This document shows positions 23,890-35,667 of a DNA stretch of 64,000 nt, piece after piece. The stretch is from assembly GCF_041146395.1 (NCBI RefSeq), contig NC_090999.1, positions 69,879,001 through 69,943,000 of the forward strand. The letters run 5' to 3'. The notes beneath the pieces were generated by a model, which saw only the letters and a program-made list of their open reading frames with translations, searched no databases and had not been told where the DNA came from. A program made the translations under genes and the position numbers. Position 1 is the first letter of the stretch. Each line of letters starts with the position of its first letter. The stretch comes from Eulemur rufifrons (lineage: Eukaryota > Chordata > Mammalia > Primates > Lemuridae).

Positions 23890-24700
23890 ATTAATTCTTT
23901 TGTTATTTGTGTCAAGTCAACTGATATATTCATTAAAATCATACTTTAATTCTGTTACGATGTTTTTAATTTCTAGTATTTCTTTTGATTCCTTTTTAGA
24001 GTTTCTATTTCTCTGTTTACACTGTCCATCCATTCTTGTATGAGGTTTCCTTTTCCTATTACTTCTTTTAATATATGAATTAGAATCATATTCAACTCCC
24101 TATATGATACTTCTCTGTGTCCAATTTGAAACTAATTCTAATACTTAGATTGTTTCTTCATATTGTGTGTTTTCTTGCCTTTTGGCTGTCTTATAATTTT
24201 TGCTTATAGCTGGAAATGTTTAATCAGGTAATAAGAAATGAAGCAAATCATTCTTTAGTAAGTGTGTATGTGTAGTATATGTTAATATGACTAGAAGTTA
24301 AGCTGTGCTTCATGTTTTTGTAGCTATAGCTGCCTAGGGCTTCATACTGTTCTGGTGCCCCTGTGTTTTTCCTTCACTCACGACTTTGAACTTCCTTAAT
24401 TACATCTACACAAAGAATCTGTGACTCACATTTCTTTGAGCAGTAATCCCCTGGTATTATATTGGGGACTCGGTGAGATGGCAGGATAGAGAGGAATGCG
24501 ATGTTCCATAATCTTATGATTGAATCCTCATCTTTCAAGTGGGTCTATATCTCTGAATTATGACCTTCCTATGTTTTTCTTCAATGTTCTAGAAATTTGT
24601 CTCCTGCCTCTAACTTTCTTTTCAACACTTCTAGTTCATTCTCATAAAACCCCAACCCCTATTGACTATGTTTTGTTTACTTACTTTTTAAAAATTTTGA
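23890..24700 (-). mobile_element. Old L1-like fragment, antisense
   Basis: Words such as TTTTTAATTTCTAGTATTTC, GAGTTTCTATTTCTCTGTTT, CTTGCCTTTTGGCTGTCTTA and GCTTATAGCTGGAAATGTTT follow an L1M-associated antisense segment that I know from mammalian genomes. Divergence is high and the internal position within L1 is uncertain. Confidence 0.5.
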
Positions 24701-24799
24701 CAGGAAGACTGGATGGGTTTGGATCAAAAGAAATTCCATTCCTCTTATTGGGAAGTTTGGACCAATATTTTTTGTTTGCTTGTTTGTTTTTCAGGATTT

Positions 24800-25165
24800 T
24801 TTCAAAAGTATTTATTTAACTTTATTGAAGTATAATTGAAAAATAAAATTTTATATATTTAAGGTTTACTACTTGATATTTTGATAGACATATACATTGT
24901 AAAGTAATCACCACCGTTAGGCTAATGAACATATAGATCATTTCACATGATTACCATATCTTTTGTTTGCTTTGTTTTATTTTGTGGTGAGAACACGTAA
25001 GATCTATCTTAGCAAATTTAAAGTAAACAAGATAACATTGTTGACTGTATCGACATTGCCATATATTGAATCTCTAGAACTTACTCATTGTATATAACAG
25101 AATCTCTAGTATTTTGACACATTTTCTATCCCTTTCTTTCCTGCTCTCCTCTAAGATTCTAATTT
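24800..25165 (-). mobile_element. L1 3' end, antisense
   Basis: TTTATTGAAGTATAATTGAA at 24821, TTTTGATAGACATATACATT at 24879, GTGGTGAGAACACGTAAGAT at 24985, ATTGAATCTCTAGAACTTAC at 25065: the antisense L1MA-type 3' UTR. It separates two older L1-like fragments (23890-24700 and 25200-25960) and probably inserted between them. Confidence 0.75.
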
Positions 25166-25199
25166 CATATGTTACACTGATTGATATTTTCCTTCCAGT

Positions 25200-25960
25200 T
25201 TCTGCAACTCTATTTTTATCAATTTTCTTTTTCATCTGTTTTTCAGGTTGGATAATTTTTATAGATTTATCTTAACATTTATTAATTATTTCTTTGGACA
25301 CATTCTCTTGAGCCTATCTAGTGAAGTTTTTATTTCAGTTATTGAATTTTTAAACTCTAGAATTTCCATTATTAATAGTTTTCATTTTTTCTCTAGAAAT
25401 TCTGTATTTATTAACACAAACAGCATGTTTTTTTCTTAATTTTTAAACATATTTATAATAACTACTTTGAAGGTTTTCTCTGCTAAATACAGAAATACTC
25501 AAGATAGTTTCTGCTAATTATCTGCCTTTTCATGTGAGTATGGGTCACAGATTTTTAGTTTGTTCTTCTATGTCCAGTAATTTTTGGTTGAAAACTGGGC
25601 AGTTTATGTAATAAAATGTAGTGACTCTGATGTATTCATCTGATTCTTTTTTTCCAGTACAAATTTAACTTCCTTGGACCCAACTGTAATCCTTATTTCA
25701 TTTACAGTGTGCAACAACTTATGTCTACACTCTGTTCTTATGGCCTCTGCTGTTGTATTTTTAGCCTGGCCACCTGGTGGTTTTCTTAATTCTGTGTAAT
25801 AAGCTGACTCATACTTATTTTAGGAGTTTTTGTATTTTTTATGCTCTTTGATGAAGAGTTCAGATTAGGTTGATCTATGAAAAATGAGATAGGCTAAGTT
25901 AAAATAGTGTTTTCCATAAAAAGATTGATTGTTTTTTTCTGCCAGGATACCACATGTGCT
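25200..25960 (-). mobile_element. Old L1-like fragment, antisense
   Basis: CTAGTGAAGTTTTTATTTCA, ACATATTTATAATAACTACT, CTATGTCCAGTAATTTTTGG and TTGAAAACTGGGCAGTTTAT are in the order of an L1M-associated antisense segment similar in type to 23890-24700. Confidence 0.5.
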
Positions 25961-26139
25961 AACACCCTTAGCCTAATTTAGCACTCTTCTACATTTGCTA
26001 CTTGCTGCAGGTCCAAAATTCAAAATTCACCATGCTACTTGAAGCACCAATTCTCATTTTACCTCTAGGTTAACTCTGTTCTTTTGCTTGTTCCTATAGC
26101 TTTCTACTCTGTCTACAACACACTTATATTCCATCAAGA

Positions 26140-26310
26140 CAGTGTGCGTGTGTGTGTATGTGCATGTGCGTGTGTGTGTATAAAATAAGATATAATATAT
26201 CTATGTATACAAGATAAGTATTTTTACAAAATAAGTATTTTACATATAAAAGAATGTATTTGTGTATATATATACACACACATATAGAAGTATACATATA
26301 TATACTTTTA
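26140..26310. repeat. TG/TA-rich simple repeats
   Basis: Imperfect (TG)n at about 26142-26179 and a TATATATATACACACACATA-type run at 26262-26310, next to the antisense L1. Confidence 0.8.
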
Positions 26311-26417
26311 ACTTGGAGTTAATTATAAATTCACAAGCAGTTGTAATAAACAATACAGAGAGACCCCACGTACGCTTGCCAAGTTTCCCCTAAATACCAT
26401 CTTGCAAATTTATACTA
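26305..26417 (-). mobile_element. L1M antisense, left part (split by mariner)
   Basis: GGAGTTAATTATAAATTCAC, AATACAGAGAGACCCCACGT and AGTTTCCCCTAAATACCATC are antisense L1 words. The copy stops at TATACTA (26411-26417) and resumes at 27690 with TACATTATCACAACCAGGAT. Joining across the mariner and removing one TA restores the expected L1 order. Confidence 0.82.
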
Positions 26418-26441
26418 TTAGGTCATTAAATATGAAATGTC
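26418..26441 (+). repeat. Mariner left terminal inverted repeat
   Basis: 24 bases, 21 matching the reverse complement of 27666-27689. Confidence 0.9.
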
Positions 26442-26494
26442 TGCTTTTGAATGAAAAGTTTATTTTATTATATCTCAAACAAGAAACAGTACAA

Positions 26495-27505
26495 TTAATT
26501 AAAGTATGTGCCCACACTATTGACACAGTTTTGCCAACTTAATGGTAGCTTGCTTATGCCAGCAGCAAAGAAGTCTGGAGAGCCAGTGATGATGAAATTG
26601 TGACAGGCATTTTCCACAGCTTGTTGATAATTGAATATTTTTCCTTGCAAAAAGTGGTCCAAAGCCTGAAAGAAGTGGTAGTTTGTGCAAGGTCTGGTGA
26701 ATATGGTAGATGACAGAGAGTTTCCAAGTCTAGCTTCTGTAGTTTGAGCAGCATTGTTTTTTGAGACAGTGGTCTTGCAAGAGGATTGGCCTATCTCTGT
26801 TGACCAGTCTTGGCTGGTCAACCACAAACATCCTAATCATTTCATCCAATTTATTGTAGTGGACATCTGCTGTAATCGATTGACCAGGTTTCATGAAGCT
26901 GTAGTGGACTATACCAGCGCTGGACCACCAGACAGACACCATGAGCTTTTTTTGATGAATATTTGGTTTTGGACTGTGTTTTTGGCACTTAATCTTTATC
27001 CAACCATTGTGCTGAACGCTTGTGATTGTCAAAAGGAATCCACATTTTTCATCACACATAACAATACAGCATAGAAATGGTTCACCTTTGTGTCATGACA
27101 GCAAAGAAAGGTAAGCTTCGAGACGATTTCTCTTCTGATGCTGTTTAATTCACGTGGTAGGTACCCATCTATCCAGCTTCTTTACCTTTCCCACTTATTT
27201 CAAATCGTCCAATATTGTTGGAATAGTAACGTCAAACCTTGCTGCTAATTCATGTGTAGGTTGAGATGGATTCACTTTCACTACAGCTGTCAGCTCATCA
27301 GTATCCACCTTGGTCTCATGTCACCCATGTGGCTCACTTTCAAGCTTAAAATTACCAGGATGAGACTTCTCAAACCATCAACATGCTGTGTGTTCATTAG
27401 CCACATTCTTCCCAAACACTTCATTGGTATCTGGAGCTGTCTGCGCTGTACTGTTCCATGACAGAACTCATATTTGAAAATAAGACAAATTTTTGACTTA
27501 TCCAT
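26495..27505 (-). pseudogene. Mariner transposase pseudogene
   Basis: Three to four frame-shifted pieces of a DD34D cut-and-paste transposase. The N-terminal helix-turn-helix region begins at an ATG near 27505 (MDKSKICLIFKYEFCHGT). The region around 27059-26990 holds MCDEKCGFLL, where the first catalytic Asp is kept and the Trp of CDEKW is Cys. Then come LMVSVWWSSAGIVHYSFMKP and RPILLQDH, where the second Asp is kept. In the third motif the expected Asp codon is AAC (Asn) on the minus strand at 26681-26683, in the words CTNYHFFQALDHFLQGK. The C-terminal tail ends GTYFN. Frameshifts and the lost third Asp rule out activity. Confidence 0.9.
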
Positions 27506-27665
27506 GGCTTCACAAAAATTGCTCTAAAAAAATTTGCAAGATAATCACAAGCTAAAATGTGTGTTTGAAAGAATGAGGATGTACCTTCACAATAAAAAGA
27601 AAAAGAAGTGTCAAAGCAAAATGTCAGAGATATCAACTGTCAAAATTATTACTTAAGGAAAATTG

Positions 27666-27689
27666 GACATTTCATACTTCATAACCTAA
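27666..27689 (-). repeat. Mariner right terminal inverted repeat
   Basis: Reverse complement pairs with 26418-26441 at 21 of 24 positions. Confidence 0.9.
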
Positions 27690-28995
27690 TACATTATCAC
27701 AACCAGGATATTGGCATTAATACATTACATTGATCGTATTCATATTACTCCAATTTTAATGCAATTATTTGTTTGAGTTTGCATATGTATTTAATTCTGT
27801 GCAATTTTATCACGTATGTAGACTCCTGTACCACTAAAATCAGAATACAGAGGAGTTTCATAACCACAAAGATCCAGTTGTTCTTTCATAACCACAACTT
27901 TCCCTCCCCATCTCTGACCATTTGAAACCCTAATCTGTTTTCACTTTCCGTGATTGATCATTTTAAGAATGTTATATAAATGGGATCATACAGCATGCAA
28001 CTTTTTGAGATGACTTTGTCATTCAGCATTATTCCCTTATGATTCATCCAAATTGTTGCATATATCAAAAGTTTGTTCCTTTTTTGTTGCTGAGTAGTAT
28101 CCCATGGTGTGAATCTCTTACCTTTAGTTTGCTCATTTACCCACTAAAGAACCCTGGGTTGTTTCACAGATTGGCTATTAAGAATGAACCTGCTGGAACA
28201 TGTATGTACGAGTTTTTGTGTGAGTATAATTTTTTTCTTCAGTAGGACGAATGTCCACAAGTGCAATTACAGGGTGATAAGATAGTTGCATGTTTAGTTT
28301 TAAAAGGAACTACCAAACCTGTTTTCCAAAAGGGATTTAGCATTTTGTGTTCCTGTGGGCAATGTCTGTATGATCTAGTTTCTCCTTATCCTTTCTGACC
28401 TTTGGTATTGTGACTATGTTTTTAAGTTTTAGTGATTCTGGTATGTGTACAATGATATCTTAGCTTTAATTAGCATTTATCTAATGGCTAATGATGTTGG
28501 ATATCCTTTCTTGTGCTTATTTGCCATCTGTGTGTCCTCTTCAGTGAAATCTCTTTGTATCTTTTGACCATTTTCTAACTGGATTCTTTAAGGTTTTTTT
28601 ATGTTTTACTATTGAATTTTGAGAGATTTTTATATGTTCTAGATACTAGACCCTTGTTGGACAGGTGATTTGTAAATATTTTTTTCTAGTCTGTAGCTTT
28701 TCTTTTCAAATTCCTAACAGGGCCTTATGCAGAGGAAATGTTTTAATTTGATGAGGTTCAATTTACCATTTTTTTTTTTGGATTGTGTTTTTGTTATAGA
28801 GTCTAAAACTCTTCGCAAAGCCCTAGATCATGAAGATTTTTTTCTAAAAGTTTTATAGTTGTATATTTTACATTTATGTTTATGACTTATTTGAGTTAAT
28901 ATGTACACATGGTGTGACATCCAGATCAAAATTCATTTTTTGCCTATGGATAACCAGTTGCTTCAGCATTGTTTTTTGAAAAAGGCCAGGATAAT
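27690..28995 (-). mobile_element. L1M antisense, right part (split by mariner)
   Basis: Continues the L1 of 26305-26417: CACAACCAGGATATTGGCAT at 27698, TATAAATGGGATCATACAGC at 27975, TTGTTGCTGAGTAGTATCCC at 28083, GTCTGTAGCTTTTCTTTTCA at 28689, CCTATGGATAACCAGTTGCT at 28943. The frame at 28039-28245 is a chance frame in antisense L1. Confidence 0.85.
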
Positions 28996-29959
28996 GTTTT
29001 TGTATTAATCTGTGACCATTCATATATATATGAACTATACAAATATATAGTTATCCTTTCTTGAGCCAGCTATTTGCAGAATTTCCTGTGGGACAGTCTT
29101 GGAAGGAGGGAAGATGATAGGAACTAAAATCCCCTCTCCATCTGTCCTGCCACTGACACAAATTGCTTTCTTCTTGTACACCTCACCCATAAAAATTGTT
29201 TATACTTCACCTTGTTTCCTTCATTGGACCTAACTGCATATGCCTTGTTCATTTCAGTACCCACATCTACTGTTGTGAACAAGATATACAATTTTTTCCT
29301 CCATGATGAAGCTCTGTTCTTTAAAAATTGTGCTTTTGCTAGTACTTTATGAGCTCTGATGCTAGACCTCCCACCACTTCCTACATTTATTCTCTTCACT
29401 TCTTTCTGTACAGACTCTGTTGATCTGAGATGCCTTGATAAACATAACACACATTCCACATTATGAGAATTAAATATGGGTTTAGCTTCCTTGGAAATGA
29501 GTGTTTTGTTTTTCCTTTAATTCCCTTTGTGACAGTTATAATTTACAGAAGGAAACAGAGAAAAATTATGACTCATTCAGCAATGCTCGAAATTGAATCC
29601 ACTATTCTTAAATTTATTATTTGGAAACATCATCCTCTGAAATTATTTCTTCCCCAAAATTTTTAACACCATTTTCTACTGTTCTATCTCCTTTTTTCAT
29701 GGCTCTTCCATTTTAACTATTTCAAATTTCCTTTCAAATATTGGAAAACCCATGATTTTATCCTTGCTCCTAAGGAACAAACTTAGTGGCTTCTCCCAGC
29801 CTCAAAAAAAGTGACTTGAGATAAATTAACTTTATACTCTCTAATCCATGTAAAGTTGGAATGGCCTAATAAAGACAATGTTAATTTTCTATTTTTAATA
29901 AATATAATATGTTTGCCATATATATAGAATAGAGTTAGCATTATTTCAATATTAGAAGG
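28996..29959. other. Unassigned; lone 111-codon frame on minus strand
   Basis: The minus-strand frame 29459-29124 starts MECVLCLSRHLRST and is Arg/Lys/Val-rich; less AT-biased than other frames here. I recognise no family, there is no promoter or neighbour to support it, and a stretch of old repeat is as likely. Confidence 0.35.
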
Positions 29960-30410
29960 TTATATGATGGTTTTTAATTAGGGTTCATTTTATGTTTTTC
30001 TCATCATTAGATAGCAGTTATGTGTTTTGGGGATGAGGTCCATGTAAGTGAATATTTTATTATCATGTATCATGGGTAAATACTATCAGCATGACTTATT
30101 ACTGTTAATGTTAACCTTGATTACCTGGCTGAGGTAGTGCTTGTTAGTTTTACCTACTGAAAAGATACTCTTTTTTCTCCCTTCCACATTGTTCTCTTTG
30201 AACAGAAGTCACTATGTGCAGCCCATACTTAAGAGGTGGGAGTTATGTTTGATCTCCTTGAAGCTTGGAGTAGCTACATAAATAACATAGATTCTACATG
30301 AGGATTTGTCTCATCTTCAATTTATTTATTTATTCAATAATTTATTTATATAAATATGGAATTCCAGATATTTATTTTATACATTGGGTTATAGAGAAGA
30401 TAGATTTTAA
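29960..30410 (-). mobile_element. L1M 3' region, antisense
   Basis: TTTCTCATCATTAGATAGCA, TTACTGTTAATGTTAACCTT, GAAGTCACTATGTGCAGCCC, CCATACTTAAGAGGTGGGAG and TTTTATACATTGGGTTATAG are antisense L1MC/L1ME words in order. It is the same L1 region as 44900-45110 and allows the two copies to be compared. Confidence 0.8.
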
Positions 30411-33400
30411 CCTCATAACACATGGTATGTGTTCTAAGAATATGCTCTAATATGTTCTAAGAATTTTCACAAATTATGATTTTAAAAATATTTCATAGGT
30501 ATTACTACCATGGAAAAGGTTTCATTTTTAAGTTCACATGTAGCTGAATATAACAATAGCAATAAATTACAAATTAAACTTCCAATTAGGTAATTTAGAA
30601 TAAAAGTAGAATATTAAGAGCCAGATCTTCCATCATGTTCTTTTCCATAGACTTCATTATCCAAGGGCTGCAAGGAAAGACTAAGGATTCCTGTGCTAGA
30701 TATAAGTCTGCTTGTTTCTGTGTCACTCCTCATTCTCTACTGCAATGATATTAAACTTGGTCAGATAGTGGTGGAAGGGATATAAAAACAGCCAAATAAT
30801 TTGGGGGATGGTGAACCAATACAGGGGTGCTTGTTTCTTATTTCCAGGACTTAATTTGTGGAAATTCAAGTGCAGAATGTGTCCAGACAGACTAAATAGT
30901 GAACTCCTTTCTATCCCATGGCCTATGCATCATATACATGGGATTAGAAATTTCCTGCATATTCTAGAGTAAGTGCCTGTGAGCACCAGTAGAGTGAAAA
31001 GGACTACATTCGAGCTGAGAGGGCCACATAGAGGACAGTGACATTGGCTTTAGCATGTTATATAAGCAAAGTATCCAAAGGGACAATTAAGCAAGAAACC
31101 TTTCAGTAGATTTGTGAAGAAAGCCCAATGGATAGATGAAGAAAACCAGAAGTTAGGTCACAGATAAGGACAGTCAGGCACACCTGGTGCAATACGCTGA
31201 GGCACATAAGCCACTTAAGACCTTAGATAAAAGCTATAGCTGAAAGGAAAGAAGAAAATAAGTTGGGAAGAAACCTGAAAGAAAGAATATATATTTGTAT
31301 CAAAGCTAATTATTACATAGTAGAATATTTGATGATGAAAATGACTTAGTAACACTGAGGTAACAAAATTAAAGTTTCTTTTCATCAATAAGATTAAGAA
31401 ATATGACCAATTTGAACAAAAATATCAAGAATATCAAAATATCATAATTTGAATATATCTTATGAACTGTGATTTTCTTATATGAAGTTATATTACTACA
31501 AACCACTGGATCCTGGGAGGGTAAATAATATATCTACCAAATGAAGAAATGGGTCAGGTGACATTAATCTCAGTGATTAAATTGTTTCAAGGGACCCATG
31601 GCTCCACCCACAGCCAATGACTAATGCTAAAAATCATTCTTACCGACATCCATGTGTGACCTTCAGTAAAATTACTGTGTCTGTGAACTAAAATTCTCAC
31701 TGAATAGCTATACCACATTGGAATTTTTTTACCTGACACCATTCAACAAAATGTGACTATAAGGAAGTTATATTAAGGAATCCCCATGACCTAGGGGAAT
31801 TATCATAGACCTACATTAGCTAGATTGATGAGTGTCACTAGGAGATATAAGTATATTAGGCCAACAGGGTGACAGCAAGGCTCTTCCTTTTGGGTACTGT
31901 GGTAAGTGAAGACTCTTGTTCAGAAAAATAGATGACATGGCCTAGCCCTTTCTGTATGGGAGGCAATGGTTTCAACAAAGCATTCAGCAAAACATGCAAA
32001 AAGGAGGTAACTAGAAGCAATAAACACCAAGAGTTCAGGCCACCTAAAAATTAGTAATAAAGTCTTGTTTCAGAGGGTGCCCTTGTGATGATCATATTTT
32101 CCTGGCAGGTGGCAATTGGTAGTAATAAAGTGGACATGTGATTGATATTCAATTGTGAGAAAACCTGGATGTTCTTTGAGATATTTCAGGATGGGTACAC
32201 CAAGAGATAACAAGAATTTCTTGTACTTTTGTAGGAAATGAGGACCTATTTTGTAATCACAGGTAAATAAGTTTAAATCTGTATATTACACAATACTCTT
32301 TTAACATTTGCAACTTTAACAGAATCAATAAATTTTAGTTACTTGCCCTCACCTCAAAACTCTATTGAAATTTTTTTCTAGCAACCAGGCAATCTTATTA
32401 AATATCTTCTGAAGATATTAAAGCTATAAAGAGAGAGTTCAGAAAAGGACATGAATCATGAGACTATAATAAAACAACTTTATAAGCTAACAATTTTACA
32501 AATTAAACAGATATTTACCAAATGTAAGATTCCAAGTTATCTGTTTATTAAACTATATAATTATCACTCTAATAATCTTCTTTCTCTTAGGCTATACTTT
32601 ACCTGCTCTGGCATCTTTTTATTTCTTATTGTTATTACTAATGTGAAGATAAATATGAAATTATCTCAACATCATAACGAGGGGAAATGTATTCTTCTAA
32701 AAATATAAAAATATTTATTGTACCCTTATTTTGTGATAGGGATATGATGACATATACAATGAAATACATACATACATAAACACATACACTCTCTTTCTAA
32801 ATAGATTTTAAAGAAATAGAACTAGCAACAGATCAATGCTAATGTCTTTTTTTACCATAAGATACTTTATAGAGTCAGTCCTACTCTAAATCAATCACTC
32901 AAGTCACATCTGTACACAAATGCCAAATGAAATTGGTAATAAATAGTGCACAGACCAATTACTCTTCCAGATATGTTTACAAATGACTAGAGAAAGAGAA
33001 ACATTTCTATTACTGTTGGTTATCAAGGTACTTTCCTTTAACAGTGTTTTTGAAATATCTGACTAATGTATTCCACAGATGAAGTATCTTTTTTACAGGT
33101 ACTCTCAAGTATTGCTTTTTAAAACGGATTGATGCCAATCTGCAGTCAGATGGTTAACTCCGGGAACAAGAGTCATTGATTTAGAGTATGAACATGATGC
33201 AGAGTGAGTCAGGAATTCCAAGAAATCAAGGGGATGGTAATGGCTTCAGAAGAAACCAAATGTTCTATTTAGAACAACATTAACATTTTGGAACTCAACA
33301 TTATATATTGCTCTGCTTTAGCTATTAATCATCAATTTATTGAAACTGAAAAAAGAATTCTACCTCCAGTAAAGTTTAAACTATGGATCTGTTAAGTTAG

Positions 33401-34466
33401 GCATCTGCTTGCATGCAATTTGTTTTTAAGGGATCTCTGAATTATTCCCCTTCCCCAATTTCCCTTACCAGTGTACATCCAATGTCTGCATTTTTTCTAT
33501 TATATGTCAATTATTTTATGTACCGTAAAAGGAATTTTCAAAACCAAAAACCAAATGCCCCCTCCCCAAATATGCTAAAATAATCATGAAAAAGTGGCAA
33601 AGACAGACAAAACTCATCAGGAAGTATTGTTTGTATACAAACTTCTGTGTTGAAATAGTAAATGGAATGGAGCTATATTTTTTTTTTTTGAATGACAGCC
33701 ACTCCTAGCTGTCAAGTTCAATTACCCAAACTCTTCTGAATTTATGATGAACATGGGACACAATTTCAAGAAATGCTATCTAAAGGAAGGCTTCTGGGAA
33801 AGTATTTTACTTCAAGATGAAAACAGTGGCAGAAGGGAAGAGTTTACTCACTGTTACCTTTTTACCCTTTTCTGCCTTGCTAATGCATGTGGAAACTAGA
33901 GTTGTGGCAATCTTCTTGCTGCCCCTCTGCTGAAATACTGACTGATCCAGCACTTTGAATTGTAATATTAGTCTCCATAACCCCAAATAATGTCATCATT
34001 TCAACAGTAAGGTTTTCTGTTCATCTTCATGTTCTGCATTTTGAAGAAGAAAAAGCCTCAGTGGGAAAAAATCAGCCATAAATATAAGCTGTCTTCATTG
34101 TAATTTCCTGCTTTCTGGGATTGTGGCCTCTTAAACATAAAATACCCCAGAAAAAAATACTCTCTTTAAAAACCGATGTTTATATATTATACATATTTAA
34201 CTGTTATTCTTAAAAGATGGCTTAGTCTGATATCAGCTACATCAGTTCCACAATGATAATACAAAGAAATGCTCAGCAAAACATTATTCAACTATATGCA
34301 CTCTTTTGAACCTTTTATTATTTCATTAAACTTACCTGAGGAATATGGTTTTACAAGATACATAATATCTAATTATGTGAATGTACAATAAGTATTTGAC
34401 CTTATTCATTTGATTGGTAATTTTTGATTTTCCTTCTTTTGGTATGATTATAATTAAAGTTGTAAT
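30411..34466. other. Unassigned DNA, no gene seen
   Basis: A long stretch without a repeat I can name or a credible frame. A short CATA repeat lies at 32765-32785. The block 33690-34060 is less AT-rich and reads like a diverged interspersed repeat, but I cannot place it. Confidence 0.4.
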
Positions 34467-34880
34467 AAATATAATTTTTCCCATTCTGTAGGTTGTCTAT
34501 TTGCTCTGATGATAGTTTCCTTGGCTGTGTAGAAGCTTTTTAATTTCATCAGTTCCCTTTTATTTATTTTTGTTGTTGCTGTGATTGCCTTTGGGATCTT
34601 CCTCACAAATTCTTTGCCTAGGCTTATGTCCATAAGAGTTTTTCCAACATTTTCTTCTAGACTTCTAATGGTTTCATGACCTAGATTTAAGTCTGTTATC
34701 TACCATGAGTTGATTTTTGTGAGGGGTGAGAGGTGCAGATCCTGTTTCAGTCTTATACATGTGACTACTCAATTTTCCCAGCACCATTTATTGAATAAGG
34801 TTTATTTTTTCCAGTGTATGTTTTTGTCTGCTTTGTCAAAGATCAAATGGCTATATGAGAATTCTTTTATATCTGGGTTC

Positions 34881-35603
34881 TTAGTTCCGATCCATTGGTC
34901 TAGGTCTCTGTTTTTGTGCCAGTACTATGCTGTTTTGGTTTACCATAGCCTTGTAGTATAGTTTGAAGTCTGGTAAATTGATGTCTCTCAATTTGTCCTT
35001 TTGCTTAATGTTGCTTTGGCTGTATGGGTTCCTCTGGTTCCATATGAAGTGTAGAATTATTTTTCCTAGTTCTGTGAAAAATGGTATTGGTATTTTAATA
35101 GGGATTACATTCAATCTGTAGATCACTTTGGGGAGTATAGACATTTTAATGGTATTGATTCTGCTGATCCATAAGGATGGTATAGTTTTTTATCTCTCTA
35201 GCTCCTCTGCTATTTCCCTCCTCAGTGTTTCATAGTTCTCCCTGTAGAGGCTTTTCACCTCGTTGGTTAAATCTATTCCTAGGTATTTTATTTTCTTTGT
35301 GGCCATTGTGAAAGGTATTGAGTCTTTGATTTGGTTCTCAGTTTGGCTGTTGTTGGTGTATATGAATGCTACTAATTTCTGTACATTGGTATTGTAACCT
35401 GATACTTTTCTGAATTTATCAATTCCAGTCATCTCTTGGCAGAATCTTTGGGATTTTCTAGATATAAGATTGTATTGTCCGCAAAGAGATATGGTTTGAT
35501 TTCTTCTTTCCCTACTTGGAAGCCCTTGATTTCCTTCTATTATCTGATTGATCTGGCTAGGACTTCCTGCACTATGTTGAATAGAAGTAGTGATAGAGGG
35601 CAC
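34881..35603 (-). pseudogene. L1 ORF2p reverse-transcriptase region fragment
   Basis: Two minus-strand frames, 35603-35190 and 35144-34881, encode the part of ORF2p from the reverse-transcriptase thumb onward. Typical words are [39 protein letters not shown] and [21 protein letters not shown] stop or frameshift lies between them. They lie on the inverted arm of the element and are not functional. Confidence 0.88.
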
Positions 35604-35667
35604 CCTTATCTGGTTCCAGTTCTAAGTGGGAATGCTTTCAATTTTTCTCTGCTTATGTCTGAAAAGG

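Larger units (their letters stand above)
26418..27689 (-). mobile_element. Mariner (Tc1/mariner) DNA transposon, 1,272 bp
   Basis: Both termini are present. TTAGGTCATTAAATATGAAA at the left matches the reverse complement of the right end (TTAGGTTATGAAGTATGAAA) with 3 mismatches, and both continue TGTC. The dinucleotide TA lies on each side (26416-26417, 27690-27691), the hallmark target duplication. Length is that of a full mariner. The interior encodes a degraded transposase on the minus strand. It sits inside an older antisense L1, so it is younger than that L1. It is not the human Hsmar1/MADE1 terminus as I know it (TTAGGTTGGTGCAAAAG). Confidence 0.92.
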
